Notes: generated by a model from the sequence alone, not told the origin. DNA of 64,000 bases from Paramarasmius palmivorus (GCA_037176845.1 JAYKXP010000014.1:1-64000); one strand, 5' to 3'. Numbered from the stretch's first letter, positions 11,295 to 21,540 are shown. Made by a program: numbers and translations.

Positions 11295-12728
11295 ATGCCC
11301 CAGACAGCGCTTTTTAACGAAGACGACGCTTCTGTGGATGGTCCGATGCACTCAGCCCTCGCTCTGACTGGACAGGTCGCTCAAGAACGTTCCCTGCTTC
11401 CACCGATAGAGACGATACCCACGGAGATTCTCGACACGATTTTCAGAATCGTTCACGAATCTTCCAAATATTCCTTGACTATGTCCTTGTTGAATATTTG
11501 TTCGATATCCCTTCCGCTATCCCAAGTGTGCGCTCATTGGAGAAGAACGATCCGTTCGCGGCCCAGTCTGTGGGCATCTATCTATATTGACACAGCTCAT
11601 GTCCATGGGAAGGCTCGACACATCGTGAAGGTTCACCTTGAAAATGCAGGCTTGCACCCATTACGCATAAAGCTTCTTGCCGAGCCTACTGCGTTGAGAT
11701 CAACCTTTGCCATCGATCTTCTGAGCATGATCATTCCGGAATTACAGAGATGCGGAGACTTTACATTTTATGGGGACTGGTCAGCGCTTGCTAAGACCGC
11801 ACAATGTGATGAATCCTTTGCCTTTCCTCACCTACACACCTTAATCACGGATGCTTCATTGACTGCACTGTTCCTGGAAACTCCTGCCTTTCATGGGTTC
11901 TCGCGCGCCCTGAAGAACGCACCGAAGCTAGCGACGGTGGGATCACCCACATTTGTCGCCCCAGAAGTTCTTCCCTGCCACCAGCTCACGACCGTTCGTA
12001 GCCATAAATTGAAAATTACCGAAATGGCCGATCTCCTCCGGTTCTGCCCAAATTTGAAGAACTTGGAGGTGGCATCACTTGAAGATGGTTCTCCACCACC
12101 GAATGTTGTCGTTCATTCGTCACTGCGAGAACTTACAATACGCGCGAATTGGCTTGTCCGGATCGTGAGCTCACTTGCGCAATTTTCGTTACCCGCATTA
12201 CAAATATTCACGTTGGACATTTCGTACGACGAAAATATGGACCTTACGGGTCTTACTTCAGCTGTCAATGCAGCTATCCAATGCTTTTCTGCATCGTTGC
12301 AGAAATTGGTGCTGATAGCAGGGCCTCAGAGTATGCACCGAACATTATGCAGGGACATTCTTCAAATTTGTCCTAATTTGCATCATTTTGCGATCGCGGT
12401 ATACTCGGAGGACGACAATGAATCAGAATATATCCTCCATCTCATTCAAAGCCTCACAATCACGGACACATCCCAAGTTTTCCTGGCCCCCAAGCTAACG
12501 GAACTTCGTCTGCTCGAGTACGACTCACCCATAACACCCGAGTATGCCACTGCGTTCTTGGATATGGTCGAGTCTAGGAATGCGGGGATCGGAGTTACCA
12601 GGTTGACGCATGCAGAGCTCAAGCACACAATTGAATGGGCTGCTCAACCATTTTTAGATGCCTCGATTGCGGAGAGGATCAAACAACTCTCTCGGAAGGG
12701 AATACGGTGCGCAATTAGTACTATATGA
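11295..12728 (+). CDS. F-box protein, tandem copy 2
   Basis: A single-exon gene of 477 aa, paralogous to the copies at 7.6 and 18.1 kb. The F-box is IETIPTEILDTIFRIVHE followed by LPLSQVCAHWRRTIRSRP and LWASIYID (about residues 38-97). The C-terminal part repeats the Leu-rich pattern (FCPNLKNLEV, ICPNLHHFAI, LAPKLTELRL). Compared with copy 1 it has small deletions in the middle and lacks the YTDSCISDS insert near the end. Its role is presumably as an SCF substrate receptor, with no evidence for a target. Confidence 0.88.
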   Translation: MPQTALFNEDDASVDGPMHSALALTGQVAQERSLLPPIETIPTEILDTIFRIVHESSKYSLTMSLLNICSISLPLSQVCAHWRRTIRSRPSLWASIYIDTAHVHGKARHIVKVHLENAGLHPLRIKLLAEPTALRSTFAIDLLSMIIPELQRCGDFTFYGDWSALAKTAQCDESFAFPHLHTLITDASLTALFLETPAFHGFSRALKNAPKLATVGSPTFVAPEVLPCHQLTTVRSHKLKITEMADLLRFCPNLKNLEVASLEDGSPPPNVVVHSSLRELTIRANWLVRIVSSLAQFSLPALQIFTLDISYDENMDLTGLTSAVNAAIQCFSASLQKLVLIAGPQSMHRTLCRDILQICPNLHHFAIAVYSEDDNESEYILHLIQSLTITDTSQVFLAPKLTELRLLEYDSPITPEYATAFLDMVESRNAGIGVTRLTHAELKHTIEWAAQPFLDASIAERIKQLSRKGIRCAISTI

Positions 12729-13812
12729 CAATAATTATATCTTGGTCATTTCCCCTCCAATAGTAAGTAATTTCCTGTAGTATTTTGAACTGTAACTACG
12801 ACGGGAAATAGCACATGTACATATACTGTATACATCTTGACTCTGACAGAACTGCCTCTCCACAGAGCATGGCAATTGAGGCGCCTACAATCCAATCTAG
12901 CCTAAGTAAATACCTGGAGCGTCCTGTTATAAAGGATTGCTTCAAGACTAATCTAGCCGATCCTTCACGTCCCTACTACCCTTTGTTCAGGACCAGACAA
13001 CAAGTCCCCGAAATCCCATTAGTGGGTGAGATAAACAGGTTATCGTTCGAAGGTTTATCTTGCCCTGGAACACGCAATCACGGTTCCCGTGAGCGCTCAG
13101 ACATTGGTTAGTGGTGTCGAGGTCGAGGTTGGTAGTATTCCGAGTACCCTGCAGTGAATTTGTAGTGTATCAACGAACGCCTGTTACCGTTTCGACGTCG
13201 AATACAGTACCGCTGCGTACCCACAATGAGAGGAATCGATGCTTCTTGATGCAACTTACCTCGCGTGCTGGATCCCAGTATCTGGCGACGAGGAAGTGGT
13301 GGTATTGGTCTGAGTCACGTCGACGCGACCTTGCTCTCTCCCTTCACCGCACCTTCAACACACAGGTTCGCAGCGACAGGCCTCAAACTCAGAGCTCAGC
13401 TTTTTGAGATACAACGGTCATTTCAGCTCAACGTTCCGCTTTGGTTACTCCTCGAATGTCTGGTACTCAATGATACAGTCTCGGCTAGCTTGAATCTAAA
13501 GAGGGATATTTGCCGGTTCAAGAATGAGAAAGATCGTCAAAACATTGCTCATTCTTCATTCTGTATACTGCGGTGCGTTATTGGAGAGAATGGTTTACAT
13601 TTGGGACCCTGACGCACTGTCTCCAGTTTCAGCCCCTCATCAAGTTCGGTCTTCATACTCGCACTTGAAAGACTCTGGAATTCAGCCTGAATTCCAGCAC
13701 TGGTCTCTGTTCCACATCTCAGTCAACAATCGAAATGAACACCCTGAAGTCTTACGATTTCTAGCTTGACTTTTTTCGAATCATGCACAAGATCCTAGCA
13801 CGCGAATTCGGG
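12729..13812 (+). repeat. Spacer before hydrophobin-like gene 2
   Basis: The distal half (from about 13,310) is the duplicate of the 9.33-10.06 kb spacer. The proximal half (12,730-13,300) contains an A/T-rich 3' flank that matches the 3' flank of F-box 3 (GTAGTATTT, GAACTGTAACTACGACGGGA). I see no supported gene. Confidence 0.5.
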
Positions 13813-13820
13813 TATAAAAA
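13813..13820 (+). promoter_or_regulatory. TATA box of hydrophobin-like gene 2
   Basis: TATAAAAA lies 75 nt before the ATG at 13,895, in the same conserved context as for gene 1. Confidence 0.7.
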
Positions 13821-13894
13821 CCAACCATTCAAGACCAGAAATCTCCAGTCAACGACTCGGTTTAGTCCTCAAGTCCACTCGCACATCAGACATT

Positions 13895-14707
13895 ATGCAC
13901 TTCAAGGTTCTCTCTCTTCTCGTCGCTCTCGCTCTGCCTACTGCCGTCGTCGTAGCAGGTCCAGTTCCCCAATGCACCTGCCCGCCTCCTACGCATACCA
14001 CACCACCACCACCGCCGCCTCCTCCCCCTACTCACACCACTACCAACCCGCCACCACCACCTCCTACTAACACACCTACTCCCCCGCCTCCACCACCTAG
14101 CGGTCCTGTGTGTAGCAGTGGAGGCAAGGCGTACTGCTGTAACGGCGGGATTGCAAATTGCTTGTTGAGTGATACTTGGTGCGTTTCTCTCATACTCCAG
14201 AGGAACGCGCGAGATTGATTGTTCTTTCCTCACAGTAACTCTGGCGACGTTTACTGCTGTAAGAATGATAACAACCAAAGTACGTTTAGTTTATTGCTTT
14301 CGTGCGAGTATGCGCTGACTTGTGGAATTTCAGACGGCGTGATCAATGTCAACGCGGACAACTGTCAACAGGCTAATCTTGGAGGACTAACTGGTACCAT
14401 TACTGGCCTGTTATCTGGAGTCCTCGGAGGTGTTGAAGGTGCCGGAAGCGTTGCAAATGTCGCAAATGTTGCGAATGTAGTTGGAGGCGCTGGAAATGTC
14501 GCAGGCGTTTTAGGAGGTGCTGAAAGTGTTGCTGGAGGTGCTGGCGGTGTTGGTGGTGTTCTTGGCGATGTTGGAAATGCTGCAAATGTTGCAAGCGCTC
14601 CAAATCTTGGAAATGTTGGAAATTCAAATGTCGGAGGTATTGTTGGAAATGTTGTAGGCGCCGGTGGTGCTCTTGGAGGCGTTGGAAGCGTTGGAGGTCT
14701 CTTGTAA
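13895..14707 (+). CDS. Secreted hydrophobin-like protein 2 with expanded Gly/Val/Asn tail
   Basis: Three exons (13,895-14,178; 14,236-14,279; 14,334-14,707) give 233 aa. Signal peptide, Pro/Thr stretch (to about residue 69) and Cys block (C73, C81-C82, C89, C95, C102-C103, C120) match gene 1, and the middle exon has the same length, 44 nt. After QQANLGGLTGTITGLLSGV the protein differs: about 80 extra residues made of short GNV, ANV, GVL and GGA units (SVANVANVANVVGGAG, then similar strings) before the shared ending. The DNA of this tail is built from GGAAATGTTGCAAATGTT-like words, so it probably grew by slippage. The tail resembles low-complexity surface or structural proteins. The hydrophobin relation is likely but the Cys spacing is unusual. 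Confidence 0.82.
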
Positions 14708-14827
14708 GCTTGTAGCGACCTTTTTGTGGACATTGTATTCTTTTCTGCGCTTCTGTAGAATTTTTGTAACACTCGATCTGTAAAGTAACCATGTACAATC
14801 ATAACGAAGTAACGATTTTTCAACGTC

Positions 14828-14880
14828 CTTTTTTCGATATCCTTGTTCTTCCTAAACCACGCTTCATCGTGCGCACATCC
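14828..14880 (-). pseudogene. Lactonase gene relic, 3' end only
   Basis: The minus strand reads AHDEAWFRKNKDIEKR, which matches the end of the intact lactonase (HDEPWFRENKDTAFW). Only about 17 codons remain. It lies tail-to-tail with hydrophobin-like gene 2, as the larger relic at 19.7-20.1 kb lies tail-to-tail with F-box 3, suggesting that a lactonase was part of the duplicated module. Confidence 0.55.
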
Positions 14881-15000
14881 CCCCAAAACTCCCAGGCCTG
14901 ATAAAGTATGCACTATCGCCTGCTAGAAGTATCCAACAGACTCACATCAAGCAAGCAAGCCGGCGAACGACGCCAGTCGAGTCTGCAGGCCCTGGCTAGG

Positions 15001-15202
15001 GATGTGGGAACTTGAGTTCAAACACGTGTAAAGTTGGGTTGTCGTACCGTCACTGCCCACAGACACTATTGTTATAGCACTACCTATATAGGTAAAACTT
15101 CAGCTATGGGTGTATCTTATACTCATGTTATTGACACTATATCTTCAGATCTGCACTTTCTTGACTCAGTATTCGATAGTCTCGCCAACGTCGACAGCTC
15201 AA
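15001..15202 (+). promoter_or_regulatory. F-box leader, copy 3, distal half
   Basis: It matches the leader of F-box 1 up to GTCGACAGCTCAA, including AACACGTG and the TATAGCAC word. It is cut from its proximal half (17,862-18,088) by a 2.66 kb TIR element. Confidence 0.65.
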
Positions 15203-17861
15203 CATCAGGAAAAACCCGAAACGCTAATTATAAGAAATATGTAGAAATAACTCAAAAAATGTGCTAATTTCTCGAAATTTCACCGGTTAGAGGATTATCA
15301 AGGATTATCCAAATTCGATAGCCCCCTCCAAAAATTATCGCTAATTTTGACGAAAAAGTGCCAATTATATGTCGATTTCTGTCGATTAGCGTGAGATTAC
15401 TTCTATCTGGAGAAAGACCCGATCGTCACGCTCACGTCACGGTCTCCTCGCTTAATTAGGCAGGCGTCGGTGATGCGGTCTTTTGGTGGTCATGTTTGTC
15501 TAGACAAACATTACCGGCATGGTTTCTTTCCCTCAACATCAGTGTTATGGGTGTTATGCCCTCTCAAATCTCTCATACAGCCGTTTATCAATACTATGCT
15601 CTAGTTAATGATTCAAAATGATAGTTTTAATAATTTACTAGTTGGATATTGGAAGGATTTTGACTCGGCAGTAGAGGGAACAGCCGGAGTGAACATCCGG
15701 GTCTTTTACGGTCTTTTTCCCTCATTGGAAGGGTTTCCGACACCTCAGAAGCGCATAAAAGACCGTTTTGATGAATAAAAAGACCGTCTCGTCATTTTCG
15801 GAGGGGTCCCGTCGCTAATCACTGTCAATAGGTACATCAAGTTATGGCATATGAGCTCCCAGGGTTGCCGAGAGCAAAAAAGTCGCGATATATGTACCAT
15901 TTTTTCCGGCGCTCCTGCGCGTACAGTAGCCTATATCACACATAGAATACAGTGTCTCTCTGGCCTATCTACTTGCTGCAATTTCTTCGTTTCCCCAATT
16001 CCTGCCCTTGTTCTTGCAAGATCACACCTGCCGCGGGCTTGTTACTTTGTCAGCGGCCTCTTTCGGCAGCCGCTGTTTGGTCCTCGGTCACACTGTGACA
16101 TCGGGTCTTTTTCGCTAACCGAAGCTCTACTTCTATACTACTATGCATAAAACAGTCTCAGCCGTCATCACCATTGGTTCATGTTACTGTGTGTATGTAT
16201 ACTGAATGCCATTTGAACATCATATGTACTATCTACAACATTACAAATGTACAGTCTACGGGACTAGAATGCATACAGTACCATGCCCATACATATATTA
16301 TACGCGAGGACCATTGTTATCGCAGGGTACCTGATATGTTACTAACTTGTATTCACAGCGGCGTTAGCGTACTGTAGAGCACAAGGTCTTATAAGCTTAC
16401 TCACCTAGTATATAATAGGAATAGGAATTAACATAGAGTCTTACTGTAAAGTCTTGAACTTAGCTTGAAGTACGCGCAGGGAACGATGGTCACTGGCGGG
16501 GACTGTGGGCCCTTATATAGACAGAGGCCTTACGTTATCCGAATGTCACCGAACATTCCCTCATTGACGTCATGGGGCTCACCTTTCTGACGAGTTACCG
16601 CGCTGTCCGTTCCTTTCTACGCCCTTTCACCAGGCCTTCTTTATAGTGCACGTAGAACGCAGAATAAAGGTGCGCTCTCTTTTTATTGCATGTGCAGGTC
16701 TGTTGCGCTCATCAGATAATTGCGGATAATTTATGAATATTTCAACCAAATTACGAACCTGCCAGAATGTTCGGTCTCAAATTGGAAGAAAATCTGTGAA
16801 ATTCGTCGCAATTTACGGTAGTCCAGAGCGGCATGGATGATTTTGGATTTTCGCGCCGTTGATGGACCTTGAGTCGGATCTGGAATCCCCCTCCAACCGT
16901 ATTTTCGAGTGGCCCTTCGCACTTGAATTGTTCAAGAAGTGGTCCATTTACTGTTCTGCAAATGCTTTATATGTCGTAAATTTAGGGAAACGAGCGAGAA
17001 ACGAGCGGGGTGCCTGGCAAAGGGTTTGTCGTCCGGTCACGTGGAATATAGACGCCCGACGCGCGTCAGCATCTCTAGCTTTTCTTGGGGAATTGCACGC
17101 TCTAGAGGGGGATTTTGACGCGTTGAAGGAGACTGAAAGTCATATCTGAGGTACTGGTATGTATACCTATCTGGTAAACAGCTATGAGCGCATGTAGATT
17201 GCAATCCCTCACAAAGAACTAAACTCTGAGGTCAGATTAGATTCATCTTCTTCACTCATCCGTTTTCAGGACCAAGATACAAACATATATATTCATCCAT
17301 GTATCATTTGAGAGTTGAATCCATGGTGTAAGATCTAACTTTTGCGTCAATGCGCGCTCAAACAGTCAATATCAGTGTTGGACATTTACAGCTTAGGTTG
17401 CGGCTTGTCCTGGGTCGCCTTCCACTCTGAGGACTGAGGAGCAGACAACAAGTAAGCTCATGAGCCAGCAACATATAACAAGCCCCCCAAAGGGTGTCAT
17501 CCTGATTCAAGAGGGTAAAACGGCTATCTTCAAGCTATCTTTGAGGATATCAATGTGTTACCAATGGTTGTAGGCATGGTTTGTCCACAGATCCCTCAGA
17601 AAAATGAATATGGGCTCACACAGGGTGTATCGTGATCATTCTGCAGCTCAAAGCTTCAAAAACAGCGTGATTTTCATTGAAAAGACAGTAAATATGTAGG
17701 AGGAAGAGGTTGATCTATCTATCTATACGAACCCGAGCATCGGGGAAAATCCGAGGAAAATCCAAAATCAACCATGCCGTTCTGGACTACCGCACGCAAT
17801 TACGTTTTTAGCTCGGTTATCTCAAATTTTCTCAAATTACGGTTTTGGGTTTTTCCTGATG
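15203..17861. mobile_element. TIR DNA transposon, non-autonomous, inside an F-box leader
   Basis: The ends are inverted: CATCAGGAAAAACCCGAAA at 15,203 and the same word with one change read inward from 17,861, followed on both sides by a TAATT stretch. The two flanks rejoin to give the leader found uninterrupted before the other F-box genes, which defines the insertion independently. A target duplication is short or unclear (AA at most). A second inverted pair inside (GGTAGTCCAGAGCGGCATGG at about 16,815 and its partner at about 17,775-17,790) suggests a composite or nested history. No transposase frame is seen; the longest plus-strand frame (16,859-17,149) shows no motif. A perfect palindrome TGTTTGTCTAGACAAACA lies near 15,493. 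Confidence 0.78.
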
Positions 17862-18088
17862 AACGTCACAAATTAGGATTCCGATTATTCACGCTCGAAC
17901 CAGTGCTCGTAGATCAAGGTTCTAGGCGAAATATCAGGGTATCCTTTTCTTTAGCTGGGCATTGGAGCAGAAGAGCCGCTCTGCATTAATCCCTCCGTCT
18001 TCAGGTGCATCTGGTAAGCTCTTCACCTTGAGCAAGTTCATCGATCCCTAGCTGACAATCCTCGATTCCTAGCGACAAAAGAGCGACA
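17862..18088 (+). promoter_or_regulatory. F-box leader, copy 3, proximal half
   Basis: It continues the leader (ATTCCGATTATTCACGCTC, CCAGTGCTCGTAGATCA) and carries the 5'UTR intron opening at GGTAAGCTCTTCACC (about 18,012). F-box 3 must use this half alone or promoter activity of the inserted element. Confidence 0.55.
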
Positions 18089-19525
18089 ATGTCCCAGATA
18101 GCGCCATGTAATGAACAGGACGCTTCTGTGGGCTATCCTACACCCTCGGCCACACTGACTGGACAGGTCGCTCACAAACGTTCCCTGCTTCCACCGATAG
18201 AGAGAATACCCACGGAGATTCTCGACACGATTTTCAAAATCGTTCATGAATCTTCCGAGTATTCTTTGACTGTATACTTGAATTCCTGCTCGCTATCCCT
18301 CCCGTTATCCCATGTCTGCTCTCGTTGGCGAAGGACAGCCCATTCACGGCCTAGTCTGTGGGCATCTATCTTTATTGACAGAGATCGTGTCCGTGGGGAG
18401 ATTCGACACATCGTGAAGGTTCACCTCGAAAATGCAGGCTCGCACCCACTGCGAATCGGACTTGTTGCCCGCTATTGTGATACAGGATCAACCCCCTTTC
18501 GTGACGATGTTCTGCGCATGATCGTTCCGGAATTACAGAGATGTGAAGAACTCTTATTCCATGGGGAATGGTCGGAGCTTGCTCGAGTCGCGCCATTACA
18601 GCTTTCTGTTACTTTTCCTCACCTGCGCTCTTTAAACGTGAATTATTCCTTCAGTGCACCTGTACCTGCAAGCGTTCGTCACCTTTTCCATGCCCTGAAG
18701 ATCGCACCGAAGCTCGAAACGGTGGACATAACCAGCACTATCTCCCCCGAGGATCTTCCCTGCCACCAGCTCACGACCGTTCGTGGAAGTGATCTGGAAG
18801 TCGCTCAAGTTGCCCATATCCTCCGGTCCTGCCCAAATTTGAAGAACCTGGAGCTGGACTTACTTCTAATCGGCCCAGGTTCGCCATCGAATGTTGTCGT
18901 CCATTCATCACTGCGAGAATTCCGAATACGCGCCAACCCAGATTGGCTCATCGACATCGTTAACTCACTTGCGCGATTTTCGTTTCCCGCGTTACAAACG
19001 TTCACGTTGAACATGAAGACCAGCGGAATGATCCTTATAGATCCCACCTCGGGTGTCATTGAAGTGATTCGACGCTTTTCTGCGTCGTTGCGGAAAGTGG
19101 TGCTGATAACGGGGTCTCAGAGTTTGCACCGAACGTTATGCAGGGACATTCTTCAAATCTGTCCTAATTTGCATTCTTTTGCGATTGAGGTCTACGCATA
19201 CTCGGAGGACGACCGTGATTCAGAATATATCCTCCATCTCATCCAAAGCCTTACAATCATGGATGTATCCCAAGCTTTCCTAGCCCCCAAGCTCACCGAA
19301 CTTTGTCTGCTCGAGCACGACTCACGCATGTCAGCCGAGTATGCCACTGCGTTCTTGGATATGGTCGAGTCCAGGAGTGCGGGGATTGGAGTTAGCAGGT
19401 TGACGGATGCAGAGCTCAAGAGTACATCTGCATGGGTTGCTCAACTATCTTCAGATGCCTCGATTGTGGAGAGGATCAAGCAACTCTCCCGGAAGGGAAT
19501 ACGGTGCGCACTTGGCGCTATATGA
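18089..19525 (+). CDS. F-box protein, tandem copy 3
   Basis: A single-exon gene of 478 aa. The F-box is IERIPTEILDTIFKIVHE followed by LPLSHVCSRWRRTAHSRP and LWASIFID. The remainder carries the same Leu-rich words as the other copies (RSCPNLKNLELD, ICPNLHSFAIEVY, LAPKLTELCL). The frame is fully open although its promoter region was split by a transposon, so the insertion is either recent or tolerated. The function is inferred as an SCF adaptor; the target is unknown. Confidence 0.88.
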   Translation: MSQIAPCNEQDASVGYPTPSATLTGQVAHKRSLLPPIERIPTEILDTIFKIVHESSEYSLTVYLNSCSLSLPLSHVCSRWRRTAHSRPSLWASIFIDRDRVRGEIRHIVKVHLENAGSHPLRIGLVARYCDTGSTPFRDDVLRMIVPELQRCEELLFHGEWSELARVAPLQLSVTFPHLRSLNVNYSFSAPVPASVRHLFHALKIAPKLETVDITSTISPEDLPCHQLTTVRGSDLEVAQVAHILRSCPNLKNLELDLLLIGPGSPSNVVVHSSLREFRIRANPDWLIDIVNSLARFSFPALQTFTLNMKTSGMILIDPTSGVIEVIRRFSASLRKVVLITGSQSLHRTLCRDILQICPNLHSFAIEVYAYSEDDRDSEYILHLIQSLTIMDVSQAFLAPKLTELCLLEHDSRMSAEYATAFLDMVESRSAGIGVSRLTDAELKSTSAWVAQLSSDASIVERIKQLSRKGIRCALGAI

Positions 19526-19699
19526 CAATATTCGTATTTTGGGTCATTTCTCCTCGCCTCCAAAAGCAAGTGATTTTTGTAGTATTTCGAACTGTAACTA
19601 CGACGGGAGACAACAACACATGTACATATACTGTATACATCTTGACGATGACAAAACTGTTCCATGTTTCCTGGTCAGATAACTTTATCATCCAAGTTC

Positions 19700-20110
19700 T
19701 CCTGTAACAAAGCGCAATGACCACCTTCGTGATACAGCTCAAATGCACCTCCGCCACCTCTCCATCCACATTCATAACCCTCCTGGAAGCGGGACTCCCA
19801 GGTACATCATGAGCGACATGCAAACTTTCCAATGCTGCGCTATCGCCTGGGTCATTGACCAGGCATTGATGTCATCTCAATAGAATCCAACGCTTTCAAG
19901 TTCTCGAACGGGCCTACTTCACTCCACTCCTTCCCCTGTGCATCAAGAAACACCGTCCTATCCTCCGGCAACAAATCGTTCGCAAACGTAGACTGGGGTA
20001 ACGGGTTGCTAGGTTTGCTGGGTAGCCTCCGCTCCAACCAAGGATGTGCTCTTATCAAAGAGTTACCGACGTAGTCGAAATGAAGGTGCGTTATACACAC
20101 ATAATCGATC
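19700..20110 (-). pseudogene. Lactonase (metallo-beta-lactamase fold) relic
   Basis: The minus strand keeps CITHLHFDYVGN (the HxHxDH metal motif with its final His changed to Tyr), FANDLLPEDRTVFLDAQGKE and WSEVGPFE, all matching the intact gene at 44.2 kb. Downstream, pieces of the central and C-terminal part remain (GSPASRRV, AEVHLSCI). The segment between the GPFE and C-terminal pieces is deleted and the frame is broken. The first third of the gene is missing, cut near 20,110. Confidence 0.75.
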
Positions 20111-20129
20111 TGGGAACTTGGAAGGGTCC

Positions 20130-20350
20130 AAGATGGAGGAAGGAAGGAAATGGAGAGTCAGACCGTCGTGGATCATGCATATGGATGGAGCTAAAAAGAA
20201 ATGCCGGCAGCACTTTTGATTTGCTCTCTTCCTCCATCACGCCCGTTGTTAGCAATAAAAACCTCGATCTCCTCATCCTCATCCTGCAAGCAGGTCGCAT
20301 ACGGTACTTCAGAGAGAGAATCCAATCTCCTCTTAACGTGCTCAGCCCCA
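20130..20350 (+). repeat. Promoter-like repeat block, copy 2
   Basis: The block shares GGATGGAGC, AATGCCGGC, the TCTTCCTCCATC word and the AGCAATAAAAACCTCG TATA-like core with the copies at 10.85 and 21.54 kb. No gene is attached directly. Confidence 0.5.
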
Positions 20351-20360
20351 GCTGGTAGGC

Positions 20361-20797
20361 CTGGCCCTGTGGAACTCACAACGCTTGAACACGTGCACGC
20401 GGCTTCAACTGGTCACAGTCACTGCCCCAGACATCCCTACTATAGCACAGTACAGGTACAATTTCAGCTATAGATGTACCATTTATTCATAGTATTGACG
20501 CTATATCTTCAGACCTGACCTCCGTACTCGATGATCTCGCCGACAACTCCTGTCGGCACCTCAAACTCGCGAATTACGGTTCCGATTATTCACGCGCTCG
20601 TAGATCACGTAGCGTATCTACTCCTCAATACCAGAGTATCCTGTCCTTTTGCTGGGTATCGGAGGAGAAGAGCCATTCTGCATTAATCGATCAATATCCA
20701 TGTACATAGGCCGGTAAGTTCTTTACCGAGTCGAGCAAGTTCGAATTCATGAATCTCTAGCTGACGGGCCTCGATTTCTAGCAACAAAAGACCAAAA
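20361..20797 (+). promoter_or_regulatory. F-box leader, copy 4
   Basis: A full-length leader copy: GAACACGTGCACGC at about 20,386, CTATAGCACAG, CTATATCTTCAGA, ATTCACGC, and the 5'UTR intron that opens at GGTAAGTTCTTTACC (about 20,713). It now drives only a truncated F-box stub. Confidence 0.6.
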
Positions 20798-20913
20798 ATG
20801 GCCCAGACAGAACTTTGTAACGAAGACGACGCTCCTGTAGAGCAGCCTACCCTCGCTTTGATTGGACAAATCGCTCAAGAACATTCCCTACTTCCACCAG
20901 TAGAGAGAATCCC
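20798..20913 (+). pseudogene. F-box copy 4, 5' stub
   Basis: About 39 codons (MAQTELCNEDD, then IGQIAQEHSLLPPVERIP) match the start of the other F-box genes up to the first residues of the F-box. At about 20,913 the match stops and lactonase sequence begins on the other strand. The frame runs on for about 24 meaningless codons. With no F-box core it cannot act as an F-box protein. Confidence 0.8.
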
Positions 20914-21060
20914 AAAGTACATCATAAGCGACATGCGATTCACCTGTAATGACGTTCCGATGGTGTGCGCTATCCGTACAAGAACATGACCCGGTGCATC
21001 GAAACCCCCATCTTCAACGTCTTTCTGGATGGGCCTACCGGAGAGCTCAACGCCTCCGAC
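20914..21060 (-). pseudogene. Lactonase relic fused to the F-box stub
   Basis: Sequence equivalent to 44,385-44,600 of the intact lactonase (reverse complement of the GESHVAH and APGH regions), with an internal deletion that joins the two parts. The minus frame reads DAPGHVLVRIAHTIGT, keeping the DAPGH word. It is about 130 bp long and not functional. Confidence 0.65.
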
Positions 21061-21110
21061 TTGCAATCGGATGACGATTCAAGCCCAATGGCTTTAGAAG
21101 TGGCGTTGGT

Positions 21111-21540
21111 TTGGAGGTGTTAAAACTTGGTGCCAAGCTCTCCTCAGGCGGTGTCTCTCACACGATGCTCTCATTCCGCTACCATCACACTCACCGAGTC
21201 CACTCGACCTTCAATCGCTGCATCTGCCCTATCCAGAAACGTTCGAAGATGGCTAATCTCCTAGTCACCGCCTTCCTGAATCTCAAAAGCCCTTGCATCA
21301 AGATTCTAGACCTCTGGGAGGATACGTGTTATACCTTACCTCGTATACCTCCATCGTCAACTATTTGGTTCCAGACTCATACGGTGTGTAACCCGTGTCC
21401 TCGCTATCGATTACCCCTTGACTCAATTTCAGCATAGCTATGAACACGAATTTTTACGGATACTTCAAGCCCAGAACACGCAGCAACTTCAATATTGCTG
21501 GCCACGCCTACCTCGTTCGGACGGAACAGGAGTTCGAGAG
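21111..21540 (+). pseudogene. Relic of the third small membrane-protein gene, copy at 21 kb
   Basis: The DNA matches 34,120-34,550, 43,560-43,990 and, inverted, 47,850-48,270 (shared words: GATGCTCTCATTCCGC, CCTATCCAGAAACGTTCG, ATTACCCCTTGACTCA, ACACGAATTTTTACGGATAC). It is the most diverged of the four and has no open frame of useful length. Confidence 0.6.

Noticed and set aside
14365..14913. Long antisense frame over the tail of hydrophobin-like gene 2
   Set aside because: It is the reverse image of the Gly/Val repeat and reads as Pro/Thr/Ala repeats; only its first codons (the HDEAWFRKNKD piece) are meaningful, as a lactonase relic.
16859..17149. 96-codon plus-strand frame inside the 15.2-17.9 kb element as a transposase
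   Set aside because: It is short, has no catalytic motif and is not continued by spliced exons.
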